Shown here one piece after another: positions 11,781 through 23,916 of a stretch of 64,000 bases of DNA. This DNA is from Persicaria tinctoria (taxonomy: Eukaryota > Streptophyta > Magnoliopsida > Caryophyllales > Polygonaceae). Location of the stretch: assembly GCA_037127255.1 (NCBI GenBank), contig JBANSL010000013.1, positions 56,693,688 through 56,757,687 of the forward strand, read 5' to 3'. Positions within the stretch are counted from its first letter, which is position 1. Every line of letters begins with the position of its first letter. Under the pieces are notes generated by a model. The model was not told the origin of the DNA. It was given only the letters and a program-made list of their open reading frames with translations, and searched no databases. The position numbers and the translations under genes are program-made.

Positions 11781-11798
11781 TGGCGACGCTGCCGGGGA
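11781..11798 (+). promoter_or_regulatory. Primer-binding site (Asp tRNA type)
   Basis: TGGCGACGCTGCCGGGGA matches the Athila-type primer site TGGCGCCGTTGCCGGGGA (complement of the Asp tRNA 3' end) with two changes. It lies about 65-80 bp upstream of gag. Confidence 0.85.
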
Positions 11799-11862
11799 AG
11801 CAATCATTTGCGCCTTAGGTAGTTAGATCTCATGTTTTCCTTGAGTTTTGTTTTTCAGATGT

Positions 11863-13340
11863 ATGCGTCGTTCTGGTCAACCACTTGAGTTTGACGTCTT
11901 AGACGACTTGGAACGTCTTATACACATCCACTCTAGATTGAAAAGGATCATGGCGACCGCAGAAACACAAGCTGAGATGATCGAGAGGCTCCAGAGGGAA
12001 CTAACAGTCAACAATGCTGCTCTCACCACTTAGAGCACGCACTGAGCGGGAAGCAAGAACTGAGGAGGCAGGCGGAAGATGAGCTTGTCTTATATCTAAC
12101 CACCGCTAAGGATTACATGCACCAAACTCTAATAGTGCCTGAATCGGCTATTCTAGTCCTTCCTATTGATTTTGAAATTCGCACTGCCTTCCTTATTGAA
12201 ATTAAAAATCATGTTTTAGAAGGAAGATTTAATGAACGCCCTTTAACTCATATTACTACTTTTGTTGATATATGCCAAACTATTGCTGAAGGCGCAACTC
12301 TTGAATACGTAAGAATGAAAGCTTTTCGTTGGTCTCTTGCAGGTCCAGCATTGAAGTAGCTAGAAGGACTACCAGCGTGATCCCTCACATCATGGGCAGA
12401 GGTTAGGAATGCGTTCATCAACAAGTTCTTTCCTCCCGCCAAGACAACGCTCCTCAGACAAAAGATTACAGCTTTCAAACAAAAGCCCGGGGAACCACTA
12501 ACACGGGCATGAGATTGATACAAGGATCTGCGGCGATCCTGCCCTACTCATGGGCAGCCATCATATGTCATTCAGGAGATTTTCTACAATTCTTTTGATC
12601 TGGCCGCAAAGGAAAGGATTAATCAATTCACGCAATATGAATACCTCACACAGACACCAGTAAAGGCTTGGCCAACGATCGAACAACTCACCAACTTCGA
12701 CAACACCTATGGGGCTCTTGCGAATTACGAAGAAAATGCCTATGCAAGGCCAACCCCATCCATGCCCCTATATGAGCCTTCTAAGGAGATTGATCCTGAT
12801 GTCAAGAAGCAGTTCTACAAGGACCAGAATCGCAAGCTCCTCAAGCAAGACAAATTTCTATCCATCAACCAGCCTTGCATTGAATGCGACTCACATCGGC
12901 ACACAGCACCAGAGTGCCCACATACGGAGCAAGTCAGGTTGGCAAAAACTCATGAGAGGGTAGCTTATGAAGGGGTTCCCAATCTCCATATGGGGGACCA
13001 AAGGTTCTATCAACCACAATGGAACCAAGGTGTCCCTAGAAACCCTCTGTCATACAGAGCTCCAGGACATCCAGAAAGGGACCAGCGGAAATATGATCTA
13101 CTGATGGTCCTCGAAGAGATGAGGAGGAACCAGGCACAACAGCAGCAATCCAACAGCGCCATCCAGACTCAACTCTAAGGCCTCAATACACGCTTTGGGG
13201 AGATGGACATCTGTAAAAAGAACATGGAGACCCAAATAGGTCAACTCGCGCAACAGATCCCAAGACCAGCCGGAAAGCTACCTGGCATACAGATCCAAAT
13301 CCTAAGGGGCAATCCGGATAAGTCGTTGCTGTAAAGTTGA
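11863..13340 (+). pseudogene. gag: Athila-type gag, interrupted
   Basis: Coat precursor gene of the element. The first frame starts with an ATG at 11863, shifts phase near 12033, and then reads through the retrotransposon gag domain (12080-12700). Recognisable blocks include AEVRNAFINKFFPPAK followed by a YKDLRR..CPTHG block, which fits the conserved 'WDEL..KFL..FFPP.K....R..I..F' Athila gag pattern. A CX2C..H....C-like knuckle (CIECDSHRHTAPEC) is at ~12880-12920. Stops interrupt the frame at several places where the family has Trp or Arg (for example near 12358, 12515 and 13176), consistent with C-to-T/G-to-A decay. Confidence 0.8.
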
Positions 13341-13396
13341 GAAGCGGGCACAAACTGCACGAACGAGAGATCGGAGAAGCAAACAACAACACTTGA

Positions 13397-14305
13397 CAAC
13401 AAGTCGATATCGACCAATACCAGGTCGATATCGACCAAGATGAGGTTGATATCGACCAACGCCAACTAGATATCGACCAACACCAGGTCGAAACCGCCCC
13501 GTCTGCACTAGCAAACTCGATTCCGACCCCACCAGTCGATATCGAGCAACAACAAGTCGATATCGACCAACATGTAGTCGATATCGAGCAACTGTCAGTC
13601 GATATCGAGTCCCCTCTAGTCAATGTCGACCACTCTGTATCACCTCTGAAGGCTGATTCCACTCCAAAACCAAAGAAGACGCTTCCGTTCCCTTCTAAGG
13701 CGCTGAAAGATCCCAATTCAGGTAAGTTTAAACGCTTTGTTAAGATGCTTCAGGAACTAAATGTTTCAATTCCTTTTACAGAAGCTCTTCATGAAATTCT
13801 TGTATATGTCAAGTTCATTAACGAGATCCTTAGCAACAAGCGATCGATCACAAATATCGCCAGCGACTGCAAAAGGATGGATTTCCCTAAGAAGAGACCA
13901 GACCCTGGTAAGTTTTCTAATACTGTGGGATTTGGACAATATAAATATGAGGCAGTGTGTGATCTAGGAGCAAGCGTGAGCATCATACCTTTATCAATCT
14001 GGTCAAAAGTGAAGATAGGAGCAATTGAGCCTGTGGATGCCAAGCTATACATGGCGAACAATACAGTGGTCATCCCTACAGGTATGGTTGATAATGCTCC
14101 TGTCCAGGTTGGTAAGTTTTATATTCCCACGTATTTCCTTGTTATAGATTGTGCGGAAGATTCTACTTGCCCTATTATTCTTGGTAGAACTTTTGTAGCT
14201 ACTGCAGATGCCAATATCAGCGTCAAGAAGCGATTGCTCACCTTCACGATAGCTAATGAGGTCTTAGATTTCTCTTTTGGCCCCACAAAGGAGGAAATTC
14301 CATGA
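13397..14305 (+). CDS. Gag-linker with VDIDQ repeats fused to Athila-type aspartic protease
   Basis: One open frame from 13397 (after a TGA at 13394) to 14305. The only early ATG is at 13745, so in the living element this was probably part of one gag-protease reading frame. Residues 1-75 contain about nine copies of a five-residue repeat (VDIDQ/VDIEQ). A basic linker and a short conserved domain (PFPSKALKDPN..FKRFVKMLQELNVSIPF) follow. The retropepsin domain contains CDLGASVSIIPLS, where DLGAS is the Athila version of the D-T/S-G active site, and ends with the flap/C-terminal block IILGRTFVAT. It would cleave gag inside virus-like particles. The translation stops shortly after the protease and no polymerase follows. 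Confidence 0.75.
   Translation, partial: QQVDIDQYQVDIDQDEVDIDQRQLDIDQHQVETAPSALANSIPTPPVDIEQQQVDIDQHVVDIEQLSVDIESPLVNVDHSVSPLKADSTPKPKKTLPFPSKALKDPNSGKFKRFVKMLQELNVSIPFTEALHEILVYVKFINEILSNKRSITNIASDCKRMDFPKKRPDPGKFSNTVGFGQYKYEAVCDLGASVSIIPLSIWSKVKIGAIEPVDAKLYMANNTVVIPTGMVDNAPVQVGKFYIPTYFLVIDCAEDSTCPIILGRTFVATADANISVKKRLLTFTIANEVLDFSFGPTKEEIP
13403..13625 (+). repeat. Cluster of TCGATATCGA palindromes (coding)
   Basis: About nine copies of GTCGATATCGAC/GAG-type 12-mers, spaced 15-30 bp, encode the VDIDQ repeats. The core TCGATATCGA is a perfect palindrome. Confidence 0.9.
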
Positions 14306-15924
14306 CTGGAGGTGAAGAGCATAGGCAACCACGGGGACGAGCACACAACAACGGAGGAAACCAAAAAAAAGCAACTCGACATCGACTGCACCTCCCTTGT
14401 TGAGCTCCCAACTTGCCAAAAGCCTAAGTATGGGGTCCATGTACTCGACGTCGACCACCTGTAATCGACATCGACTAACCCTCGACCCGAAGATTGCTGT
14501 TTTGGGCACGAAAAGGTAAGATCAGGTACAATCTCTACTCCTCCTCCACCCATTAATAAAAATAATAAGATTTTTAGAGGAGACAAGGCCCCGTGGTCAG
14601 CTAACCTGCGCAGGATTAGGACTAGAATGAAGATGAAGGAAGGCAAAGGATTATATGCGAACAACAACTTATTAGCGGAGCTTGCATACTACAATCCGGA
14701 CCTAGATGATTCGGGAGAAGGGCCAAGCACAAGAGGGTCCCACATTGAGGGTTCCTAAGCACAAGCGGAGAAGTCGGCCTAGGGACTCTAAAATCTAGAG
14801 CATGTACATAAAAATTTTAAATTTTAGGACTTTTAAAACTTTTGGTTTTGGTCTTGAATACTTCATGTGGAAAGTCTTGTCTTCGTGCGAAAACTAACCA
14901 TTTTCTGGTCGAAAAACGGAGATCGAGTGGAACTGTCAGGGCAACCTGGTCGATATCAAGTAAGACAACTCAATATCGACCTCTGAGGCGATTTCGACCA
15001 GAAGCAGAGGATAAAGAGGAGAGTCGATATCGACTATATATACTCGATATCGAGTATGTTGGTCGATATTGACCTTAGCCACCCGATTTCGACCATCTGA
15101 AAACTTGGAATCTGACGAATTGCAGTCGATATCGAGCTCGACAAGGTCGATATATACTTCTGGCAATCTAGTGTAGCCCAATTTCGACCCTACAGCGCGT
15201 TATTCGGTGAGTTCCTTCCTTTACCCGTGTTTTATTTTATTTTTACAGTGGGGACACTGTATATTCTAAGTATGGGGTGGGGGAAAAGCTCATTATCATT
15301 ATTTTATATTTTATTTGTGTTTTTTGTTTTAAATGGTGAATTTTGGGTAAATTTTTTATTTTTGTGCTTAATTGCTAAACTCAAAGTTTGTTTTATGAGA
15401 CATCTCCCAAAGTTTGAAAATTCTTCAAAGAAATAGTGTCATGGAACCTTTAATTGAACTCGACGATGCAAAATTGGATTCATTAGAGATATAGCATGAA
15501 ATTGTCTAGTAAAGGGAAGTCACAATGAAGTGCATATTTTTATGAAAACCATGAAAGGAGGTAAAATTTGATGTTGTTTTTGACATGTTGCATGATAAGA
15601 CGATGGATGACTTTATATTTTCCATATAAGGCTCATATCTTTATATTCCCTAGCCATACCTATGCTTATGCATCACAAAAGCCATATTATGCCTTATTTC
15701 AATTATTGCTCCACATATGCCTTATACTGGCCATTTTTACCTTGTTTCCTATCCGGGGATTATGTTGAGAATGATGTCACATTATGGATATTACTATATG
15801 CTTATTGTGTTGTTGTTATCATATTTGGAGTTTGGCAGGATGAATTGAAAAGTTTATGGAAAATTTAATGAGTAAAAGAAAATCCGGTCACCTCGGGAGA
15901 TAAAGGTCATATTCTCTAGCCATA
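14306..15924 (+). other. Non-coding 3' part of the Athila-like element
   Basis: No frame above 80 codons has a recognisable domain. It contains further TCGACATCGA/TCGATATCGA palindromes (14388-14475 and 14945-15180) and a purine-rich tract GGGGTGGGGGAAAAG near 15275-15290 that could be the polypurine primer. From 15300 on it is AT-rich. The 15-mer CTAGCCATACCTATG occurs at 15650 and again at 15916, at the junction with the next element. Confidence 0.5.
14945..15180 (+). repeat. Second cluster of TCGATATCGA palindromes (non-coding)
   Basis: Variants include GTCGATATCAAG, GTCGATATCGAC, CTCGATATCGAG, GTCGATATTGAC and GTCGATATCGAG. They lie downstream of the protease stop, so amino-acid selection cannot explain them. 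Confidence 0.85.
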
Positions 15925-16230
15925 CCTATGCGACGGTTGTATGCCGTCGCTAGTGAAATTGAAGGCGTGAAATTTTTGGCGCCATATTCTGGTCTTGCCA
16001 CGGTAGTTGGCGTGGCGAAACTTTTGGCGCCCAAAATTTAGAGGGATAGTTTTCGCACCAAAATTGTCGTGGCTACGAGTTTACCACGACTTTTAGCCGA
16101 AGCTACTACATAAGTCTGTATAACAATCTTGCGAAGGCTAGACCCCGTGGCTAGTTTTTTTTTTAAATGCAAATATTTGTAATATGGTTGCCACGGCTAG
16201 GAGCCGTTGCTCCAAGTCGACCTATATATA
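15925..16230 (-). repeat. CACTA subterminal repeats (left)
   Basis: Multiple short motifs such as TTGCCACGG, CGTGGCTACG, CCCGTGGCTAG and TTGCCACGGCTAGG in both orientations. Similar motifs cluster at the far end (33490-33790), as expected for transposase-binding subterminal repeats. Confidence 0.7.
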
Positions 16231-16530
16231 TATACCTGCAGGCTACTGGTTTCCACCATTACAAATTATCTCAAATACCATATATATAAAAACAACACAC
16301 CAAGTTAATGGTCTATTCCAATACATCCTACAAACACCTTGTTTGAAGTCCAACAACTAATTCCAGCCAACAAAAGATAGAAAGATCCATGCATATCGAT
16401 AACAAAGATTGCGAAATCCCAAAATGCACTTGAAGCTGTAAATTCAAACGACCTAAACCATACAATATAGCCTTACCAATAAACAAAAAGTCCATAGAAC
16501 CTGATGCTAAGCTGCGTCATATTCACCATG

Positions 16531-16683
16531 TCAGATAACACCTTCGTCATTCACACCGTGGGCAGATTGTTCGGTGTCTTCTTCTGGTTCAGTTGAGGTG
16601 TTAACATCAGCTTGCTCATTGTTGGATAGCATAGCATTTCCATCTCCAATTGACTCCCTTAGAAATGTCTCATGAACGCCTAC
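16531..16683 (-). pseudogene. CACTA second protein (PTTA-like), last exon
   Basis: Minus-strand frame ending at a TGA (16531-16533) with an acidic, Asn/Ser-rich tail (for example TSTEPEEDTEQSAHG). It is the natural 3' continuation of the PTTA-like exons at 28914-31144, now separated by the retrotransposon. An acceptor-like site precedes it. Confidence 0.5.
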
Positions 16684-17214
16684 AATTGAAAAGCACAAAA
16701 TTGACTTAAATCAAAGCTAACAACCTTAGCTCATAATTGAAACGTAAGTCCCGATCTTTGCAAAAAAAAAAAAAAAAAATTGACCTTGATGGATGCCAAT
16801 TTAACCTAACATCCAAATATTTATTCTAATAAGTGGGGGTAATCATTGTATGGTCTAACCTTTCTAAGTCGTCTGAAAAATGGAAGTCATTCCCCTAAAT
16901 GCATTACTTAAGAGAAAGACATAAATATCATTCAACCAATCTGAAATCAAACCAACTAGCTCTACAAGTTCTTTTTGAAATACTGGAAAGAACATAAAAT
17001 CAAATGCACAAACTTTCCCCTAAGTCCCTAACCTAGAACAATTTGAAATGAAACCAACTAACTAAAATAATCCCATATCAACAATCCACAAGAAGATGAG
17101 AACTAGTTAGGTATCAGAATAAGCAAAATAACATTATAAAGATGGCAACAACAACCATCCAAAAGAGCTAAGTTTGAAAAGTGAAATTTCGAGTATGATA
17201 ATAGAAGGAATAAA

Positions 17215-20002
17215 TGTAAAGGCTCGGATTTTTAAAATATTAATTATCGGAAAAAAGAAAATCAAAATGAATTTAAAATAAATTCCAGCCCAAATTTTCG
17301 ATTTAAAAATCAATTCCGTCTTTCATTTCGGGTTTTGAACGACCAATCAGCGGAAGTTTAAATTCCCGACTCGAGACCTCAATTCCGTCATATTCCGAAT
17401 TCTTATCCATCCAATTCACCCTATTCTAGTTTGGGAAAATCCTATCCTCTCCTTTTCTCCCTCCACTCTTTGACTCCCTAATTTTGGAAAACAAACAACA
17501 ACTTCTCTTAAAAAATCAGGACCCTTTGTTACAATTGACCATTGAGAATCTTTTCTTTTTTCAAACCACATACACACTAAACCCTCTCTCCATTTCTCTC
17601 GGTACATTTCTCTGTCAAACGAACCCAACCCAGCTGCCTTTGAATTCCGCCACCACCGCGCCGTCTCCACCACCACACCACCTCCTTGCCGCCACACCTT
17701 CCTTCACCACATCCCCTCCTCACCTCCATCGCCACTGCACCACCGCCTCCTCCCCGCGAGTCTCCTCCGTCGCCGCCAGCAGCCGCCGGAGAGCCGCCAG
17801 CCCTTGTTTCCCGTTCAGCTCGGTAAGCTCCGCCCCCTTCTCTCCTTTACCTTCAAATCGAGTAAAGGTCCTTCCTTTAACCTCCCTCATCCCTCCCAGG
17901 AGTTCTCGCTCGAAGAACCGGCACCGACGAGCCCCAACGCAGCCCGGACAGCCTCCCCGGAGCTCCGAGCTTTCCGACGTCGAACACCTCGGTGAGCATC
18001 CTTCTTCTCCTCCTTCCTTCCCTTTTCGTTTCCGTGGGTGTGGGCGTCGGAGTGGCCGCTCCTGGTGGCCGGAGCTCGGCTCCACCGCCGCCGGAGGTCC
18101 CCTCCTCCCTCTCTTTTTCTCCTGCGCCATTTCTGGGCACAAAGCCCATGTTTCCTTTCTTTCATTCGGCCTAAATGGGAGGAAGAAGAAGAGAAGTGGG
18201 CCACGCCACGTCAGCCGCCACACCTCACCCCTTGGGCCCCACGTTTTTTTAACATGTCATCAGCCCTGGCCCACTTCCTTCTTTCTTCCTTCTAACTCCG
18301 AATTTGAGATGAAATGGAATAGAGGCTTTTGGGCATATTTGTTTTGGGGCCAAACTTGTGGTGTTCAAATAAGAAAATATTTGGGCCTATTTTACTTCTT
18401 CCATTCGGTTTTGGGTTGATTTAAATCAAGAGGGTTCGGTTTGGGTTTATTTAATACATAAGGGCCGGTTTTGGGGTTTTACAAAATAAGAGGGTGGGTT
18501 TTGGTAATTTAAAATAAAGTAAGGTTGGATTAGTAATTTAAAAAGGGATGTTTTGATTAAATGAATATTGTTGGGATTTTATAGATATTTTATGAAGATG
18601 TTAAAATAAAATGTTGTTTTGAGATTTAAGATATAATATTGTGGTGATTTATTATTTGTGGTTAAATGTTATATGATTATGTTGAAGATGTGCAATTATA
18701 TGCTAAGTAAATTGTGAGATGATGGCATGCAAATTGGTTAAGTATGAATTGGAATTATCTTAAGTTGATGAATTGGAGGATTATATTGAGTATGGTTGTG
18801 AGATATTGAGATGATAGATTACGAGATAAGGTCGATATTATGGAAATGATGATGTGACGGTTATTATGTTAAGTTGTGAAGTCGTGTGCGTGATAATTCT
18901 ATGCTTTGTGTGCCTTAAAGATAGACTCATTGATGTGCTTATACTTGTTAGGTGACCATCTGTGACGTGTCGGATTTCATATTGCCTGGTTGATTGCCTT
19001 TTGCTGTTCTGCGATACCAGGTAAGTCTCTTCGGAGCTTACTCAGATTGAATAGAGCTATTCCCTGCTTTAGGTGCATGATATACTAGGTGTTGCATTCA
19101 TGATCAGCATGCCATGTAGTACCATGCTAGGTTGCATCGACCGTTGAGCATTCTATTTCTTTATGCGTATGTAAACAGAACGACCGTTATCTGTGAAGTA
19201 ACTAGAGTCATTGCTAGGGTTATAGGATGACCTAGTCTCATCGGGTCCCGTCCTGAGTCAATCGAGTCATGCACTTCCTTATATTATGAGATGCCTGCGG
19301 GCTTTATTGTGGAGCGGGTTAGGCATGCGTGCCACCCGATTATGAATGAATGCATTCACGAGCTGGCCAGTCTCCACCCTATCGGAAGGGGGTGGAGGTA
19401 GGAGAGGGATATACCACTTGGTATTCTGTGCTAAGGCCTTATCATTATTATGTACTTGAACTTAGGAGCATGTTAGTGTGTTATTATTCCGCCATGCATC
19501 TAGAAGCATCTTTGTTAGGTATAGCGTATATGTGTGCTTATGGTTGGGATACAGAGCTAAAGTGGGCATCGATCTGATCCCGCCCCATATCAATTTTTTT
19601 AGGTATTATTTATGTTCATCCTATCGGTGCTGTTGCTTATTGCGCGGGTCATTTTGTCAGCGGAGAGTGAGCGCTGGAGTTATAGACTTCACCAGACTCT
19701 GATTATATTTTTGGATTTACATTTTAGACTCCGTTTTGACCCGGCTCTGCCGTGGCACCCTCTTGTATTACACTTGTTTCCGCTAGTCGCACGATTTCTG
19801 ATTTCCACGCTTAGACTTACGACAGGTACAAGGGACTTCCCCGGGAATTCCAACGATCCCTTCGATTTTGGGTATGAAATCCCCCTTTGAAAACATTAAA
19901 GTAGGTTTTGAAACCTTCAACCTGTACTCGGGGCGCAAGGTCCTAACGAGGGGTTTAATCCCACGAAACGTAACTCGGGAATCATCATCCCGGGCCGTTA
20001 CA
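17215..20002 (+). repeat. Tekay-type 5' LTR
   Basis: Begins TGTAAAGGCTCGG and ends GGGCCGTTACA, with TGTAA/TTACA inverted termini. It contains a GC- and CT-rich block (17600-18250) that opens a 311-codon frame of low-complexity Pro/Ser/Arg composition, repeated in the 3' LTR, which I read as promoter/leader sequence rather than protein. Confidence 0.93.
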
Positions 20003-20006
20003 AAGG

Positions 20007-20018
20007 GGTATCAGAGCC
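20007..20018 (+). promoter_or_regulatory. Primer-binding site (initiator Met tRNA type)
   Basis: GGTATCAGAGCC begins four bases after the LTR end and matches the complement of the initiator Met tRNA 3' end. Confidence 0.9.
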
Positions 20019-20484
20019 GAGGTTTTGCAATCCGAGTATGATAGGTTTAAGTGGTTTTGAAAATGGCCCAAGGTTTTCAAATTGCTTTCAAGTGGCTTTC
20101 GAAATGTTTTCAAGGGGCAAAATGAATTTAATTGGACCTAAGCACAGACCAATCAATTATGAATGGCAATCTCGTGGGGTAGAGACTATGCGATAGGCAT
20201 CCCTTATGGATGTAGAATTCGGGGAAAGTAGGCAAAATACTAGCTTTCTTTTACAGATGGGTTGTGAAGACTCCAAGGAACTCGAGGGTGGAGTAAAATG
20301 GGTTAGGAGACCGTGAGGTATTTGCCCCTCCGGTTAGCCGTCCCCCAAAGGGCGGCATAGATCGTCTCTGTGCTTGTATGTCTTAAATTCAATTGGGCCT
20401 GAGGGCGATCCTCCTTGAAGAGGGTCATATTGAATCGTTGAGTGCTTCTGTGCTGAGTGATATAATTATTGTTATGTAGCAAGT

Positions 20485-23400
20485 ATGGCCGACACGAGAC
20501 GTGGCTTAGATGGGCGTGGGGGTAGGGCGCGTCGCGGCAGGGGACGCCCTCGTCGAGTTGCCGCTGAGGGTGCTGAGGAGCGAGTTTCGCCACCGCGAGC
20601 TGATGACCGGGTGCCAACTTCCCCAGAGACTAGGATTGGGCAGCTAGAGGCGGCGCTTCATGATATTCTGAGCGAGTTACGTGGAGGGGCTCGATCTACG
20701 GTGCCGACGCCAAAGGTTCCAGTTCAGCAGCCAGCCGAGCCCGTGGTCGATGCGTGCCCTGAGAAGCGCATTGATTGGGTCAAGAGGTTTGCTCAGTGTA
20801 GTCCGCCGACCTTCGCAGGAGACGTCAGAGATGACGTGGAGAGATGGCTGCGTGATATGGAGGGGTTATTTGACCATGTTGATGTACCTATCTCTGAGAG
20901 ACAGAGACTTGCAGCTGGACTTCTACGGGAGGACGCGAATGCTAGGTGGTTTGTCTGCAAGAAGGAGCGGAGCGAGTGGACCTATGACGACTTCAGATCC
21001 CTGATGATGAGAAAGTACTGTCCACCAGGGATACAGATGGCTAGGGAGGTATCTTTTATGCGCGGCACCTATGACCGGTCGGCTTCCGTAGCTACCATCG
21101 TTCGCCAGTTTAAGAGCGAGCTGATATACTGGGATCACCTATGTCCTTCAGACGAGAGTCGGATCCGTTTGCTGTCTATGAGATTGCCACCTCCTGTACT
21201 TCTGCATGCGTCCAGCTTGGGAGCTGTCAGCTTTGACCGATTTCTGGAGGTCATCCTTATATACGATCAGCAGAGGATTCTGTGTGAGACTTCCTACTCT
21301 ACTATTCGCCCTGAGGCGAAGAGGGCGCGTCCAGCTGACCCCCATGGAGATGACAGATCTAGGAGAGGAGCGTTTAGAGGAGGGTATCACAGAGCTGCAC
21401 AGAGAGCACCCCCAGTTCAGACTTCTTATGGAGGAGATGCCAGAGTGAGGACCTGCCATGGGTGTTTCGGGAGGGGCCACTACATTGCTTCTTGCCCAGA
21501 CCGCTCGACTGTCTGCTACACCTGTGGTACTATGGGACACCGAGCTACCACATGCCCTCAGAGTCGTGGAGCTCCAGCTACTGCACAGCCACCGAGACTT
21601 CCTGCGGCTCCTCAGCCACCACTGCTGACATATCCCCAGGGCCAGGGTCAGGGCCAGGGACGAGGTGACCCTTCCGGCAGAGGCCGAGGCGGAGGTAGAG
21701 GAGGTAAAGGTTCTGGACGTGGAGGTAGAGGACCATCTGGGTCAGGTCAGGGTCGTGGATCATCTTCTGTAGGACCGTCAGGGTCAGGGTATGATCGTGG
21801 CCAGAGTTCGGGAGGTCGAGGACCAGGATTACCCCCACCGCCCCGCGTATTTCAGATGCATGCTGATGACCGCTCAGCCCCGACTTCCGCAGGTACGATA
21901 TTCTTCCATGATGAGTGCATATCTATCTTGTTTGACACTGGTGCGACTCACTGCTTCATAGCAGAGGCGAGTGTGGCCAGGCTGAGCCTGAGCTGCACGA
22001 GTGGTTTACCCCTTACTATTGGTCTGGCGGATGGGGCCAAGGTTAGGACGAGTTGTGAGATTTTAGGGTGCCCCATTCGGATAGGAGAGCGAGAGTGGCC
22101 TACCGACCTTATCGTTATGCCATTGAGGATGGATGATCTCATCTTGGGTATGGACTTCATGGACCACTACGGGGCTATCATCAACTTACGGACGAGGACA
22201 GTGTCGATTTTGGCATCTGACGGGACCGAGCACCAGGTTTGGGGGAGCGACCCCAAGAGGAACGGATCACTCATTAGTGTAGTCAGAGCCGCCAGACTTT
22301 TAGACCAGGGTTGCATCGGGTATTGGTGTTATGCTTTAGAGGTGGATCGCACGCACCCCAGTATATCAGATGTTCCGATTGTCAGAGACTTCGCAGATGT
22401 GTTTCCGGAGGAGCTGCCAGGACTTCCCCCGCCGAGGGAGGTCGACTTCGCGATTGAGTTGGAGCCAGGCACCAGGCCTATCTCGCGAGTCCCTTATCGC
22501 ATGGCACCGACGGAGATGGCCGAGCTGAAGGCTCAGCTAGAGGAGCTAGCTGAGAAGGGCTACATTCGGCCTAGTGCATCGCCTTGGGGAACGCCAGTGC
22601 TATTCGTCAAGAAGAAGGATGGGTCGCTGAGACTGTGCATCAATTATCGGGAGCTGAACCGGGCGACGGTGAAGAACCGTTATCCTCTTCCCCGGATTGA
22701 CGATCTGATGGATCAGCTGCAGGGCGCCGTGGTTTTCTCGAAGATTGATTTGAGGTCGGGTTATCATCAGCTGAGGGTGAAGCAAGAGGATGTTCCGAAG
22801 ACCGCTTTTCGGACTCGCTATGGTCACTACGAGGTCGTGGTCATGCCGTTTGGGCTGACCAATGCACCAACCGCGTTCATGGAGCTCATGAACCGAGTGT
22901 TCATCGACTTCTTGGACAAATTCGTCGTCGTCTTCATCGATGACATCTTAGTCTACTCGAGGAGTAGAGAGGAGCACGAGGAGCATTTGAGGATTGTGCT
23001 GGAGAGGTTGAGGAAGCATCAGCTGTATGGGAAGTACAGCAAGTGTGAGTTCTGGCTCACAGAGGTGGCTTTCTTAGGCCACGTTATTTCAGCTAAGGGA
23101 GTTGTCGTGGACCCGGCAAAGATTGATGCCATCGTTGCTTGGGAGGTGCCCAAGAACGTCAGAGATATCCGCTCATTCCTGGGATTGGCTAGTTATTACA
23201 GGAGGTTCGTCCAGGGTTTCTCGAGTATTGCTAGACCAATGATGCAGCTGCTGAAGAAGAACGTCCCCTTCGAGTGGAGTTCAGATTGTCAGGCCAGCTT
23301 TGAGCTTCTGAAGCAGAAGTTGGCGACTGCTCCGGTGTTAGCTCTGTCAGATGGGACAGAGGACTTTGTTATCTACACAGATGCTTCGCATTCCGGCTTG

Positions 23401-23916
23401 GGTTGTGTTCTGCATCAGAGAGATCGAGTCATCGCTTATGCTTCGCGTCAGTTGAAGCCTGCAGAGGTGTCTTACCCCATCCATGATTTGGAGTTGGCAG
23501 CTGTGGTTCACGCTCTGAAGATCTGGAGACATTATCTGTATGGTACTTCTTACAAGGTGATGACGGATCATAAGAGCTTGAAGTACATTTTCACGCAGAA
23601 GGAGCTCAACATGCGTCAGAGACGATGGTTAGAGCTTCTGAAGGACTATGACTTGGACATAGTCTACCATCCAGGGAAGGCCAATGTAGTGGCAGATGCG
23701 TTGAGTAGGAAGACTCATCATGAGGTGGCAGTTGAGAGGCTTACAGCTCAGGGGGAATTGCAGAGAGATCTGATGAGATGCTGCTTTGAGGTGTGGATTC
23801 AGCGAGATCGCGGACAGTTGTTGTTCTTAGAGGTGCAGGCAGAGTTGTCGGCAGGGTCAGGCAGATTGCCCAGAGATTGCAGTTCTGAGAGAGCGGATGG
23901 CTCAGGGCAGATTTAG
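20485..23916 (+). CDS. gag-pol: Tekay gag-pol, first open frame: gag, protease, RT, RNase H
   Basis: 1,143 codons. Start chosen at MADTRRG because the second copy in the window starts identically (56858). Domains: Arg-rich N-terminus; gag domain about residues 95-260; two zinc knuckles ([14 protein letters not shown] and [14 protein letters not shown]) about 322-360; Gly/Arg/Pro-rich linker to ~460; retropepsin with [10 protein letters not shown] near 483; RT from ~690 with [12 protein letters not shown] and [11 protein letters not shown] (near 815) carrying the catalytic aspartates; RNase H with [10 protein letters not shown] near 961; start of the connection to integrase. It makes the particle and copies element RNA to DNA. 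The frame ends because an 11-bp deletion (relative to the second copy) near 23850 shifts the phase, so integrase is out of frame. Confidence 0.93.
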   Translation: MADTRRGLDGRGGRARRGRGRPRRVAAEGAEERVSPPRADDRVPTSPETRIGQLEAALHDILSELRGGARSTVPTPKVPVQQPAEPVVDACPEKRIDWVKRFAQCSPPTFAGDVRDDVERWLRDMEGLFDHVDVPISERQRLAAGLLREDANARWFVCKKERSEWTYDDFRSLMMRKYCPPGIQMAREVSFMRGTYDRSASVATIVRQFKSELIYWDHLCPSDESRIRLLSMRLPPPVLLHASSLGAVSFDRFLEVILIYDQQRILCETSYSTIRPEAKRARPADPHGDDRSRRGAFRGGYHRAAQRAPPVQTSYGGDARVRTCHGCFGRGHYIASCPDRSTVCYTCGTMGHRATTCPQSRGAPATAQPPRLPAAPQPPLLTYPQGQGQGQGRGDPSGRGRGGGRGGKGSGRGGRGPSGSGQGRGSSSVGPSGSGYDRGQSSGGRGPGLPPPPRVFQMHADDRSAPTSAGTIFFHDECISILFDTGATHCFIAEASVARLSLSCTSGLPLTIGLADGAKVRTSCEILGCPIRIGEREWPTDLIVMPLRMDDLILGMDFMDHYGAIINLRTRTVSILASDGTEHQVWGSDPKRNGSLISVVRAARLLDQGCIGYWCYALEVDRTHPSISDVPIVRDFADVFPEELPGLPPPREVDFAIELEPGTRPISRVPYRMAPTEMAELKAQLEELAEKGYIRPSASPWGTPVLFVKKKDGSLRLCINYRELNRATVKNRYPLPRIDDLMDQLQGAVVFSKIDLRSGYHQLRVKQEDVPKTAFRTRYGHYEVVVMPFGLTNAPTAFMELMNRVFIDFLDKFVVVFIDDILVYSRSREEHEEHLRIVLERLRKHQLYGKYSKCEFWLTEVAFLGHVISAKGVVVDPAKIDAIVAWEVPKNVRDIRSFLGLASYYRRFVQGFSSIARPMMQLLKKNVPFEWSSDCQASFELLKQKLATAPVLALSDGTEDFVIYTDASHSGLGCVLHQRDRVIAYASRQLKPAEVSYPIHDLELAAVVHALKIWRHYLYGTSYKVMTDHKSLKYIFTQKELNMRQRRWLELLKDYDLDIVYHPGKANVVADALSRKTHHEVAVERLTAQGELQRDLMRCCFEVWIQRDRGQLLFLEVQAELSAGSGRLPRDCSSERADGSGQI

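Larger units (their letters stand above)
11741..15924 (+). mobile_element. Athila-like Ty3/gypsy element with gag and protease only
   Basis: Order: short remnant of 5' LTR end, primer-binding site at 11781, gag, protease, then a long non-coding 3' region with a purine-rich tract near 15270-15292. No reverse transcriptase, RNase H or integrase frame exists, so the copy depends on other elements for replication (comparable to published gag-only LTR retrotransposons). The right part ends against CACTA DNA near 15925 and no 3' LTR can be paired, so the ends are approximate. Confidence 0.7.

Noticed and set aside
13397..13640. Regular 12-bp repeats considered as a CRISPR-like array
   Set aside because: Repeats are too short, spacers irregular, and the stretch is an in-frame part of a plant retrotransposon gag-protease.
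17484..18419. 311-codon frame in the Tekay 5' LTR (and 297-codon counterpart at 26381-27274)
   Set aside because: Low-complexity Pro/Ser/Arg sequence wholly inside an LTR, with long frames on the opposite strand too; a composition effect of the GC-rich LTR block.
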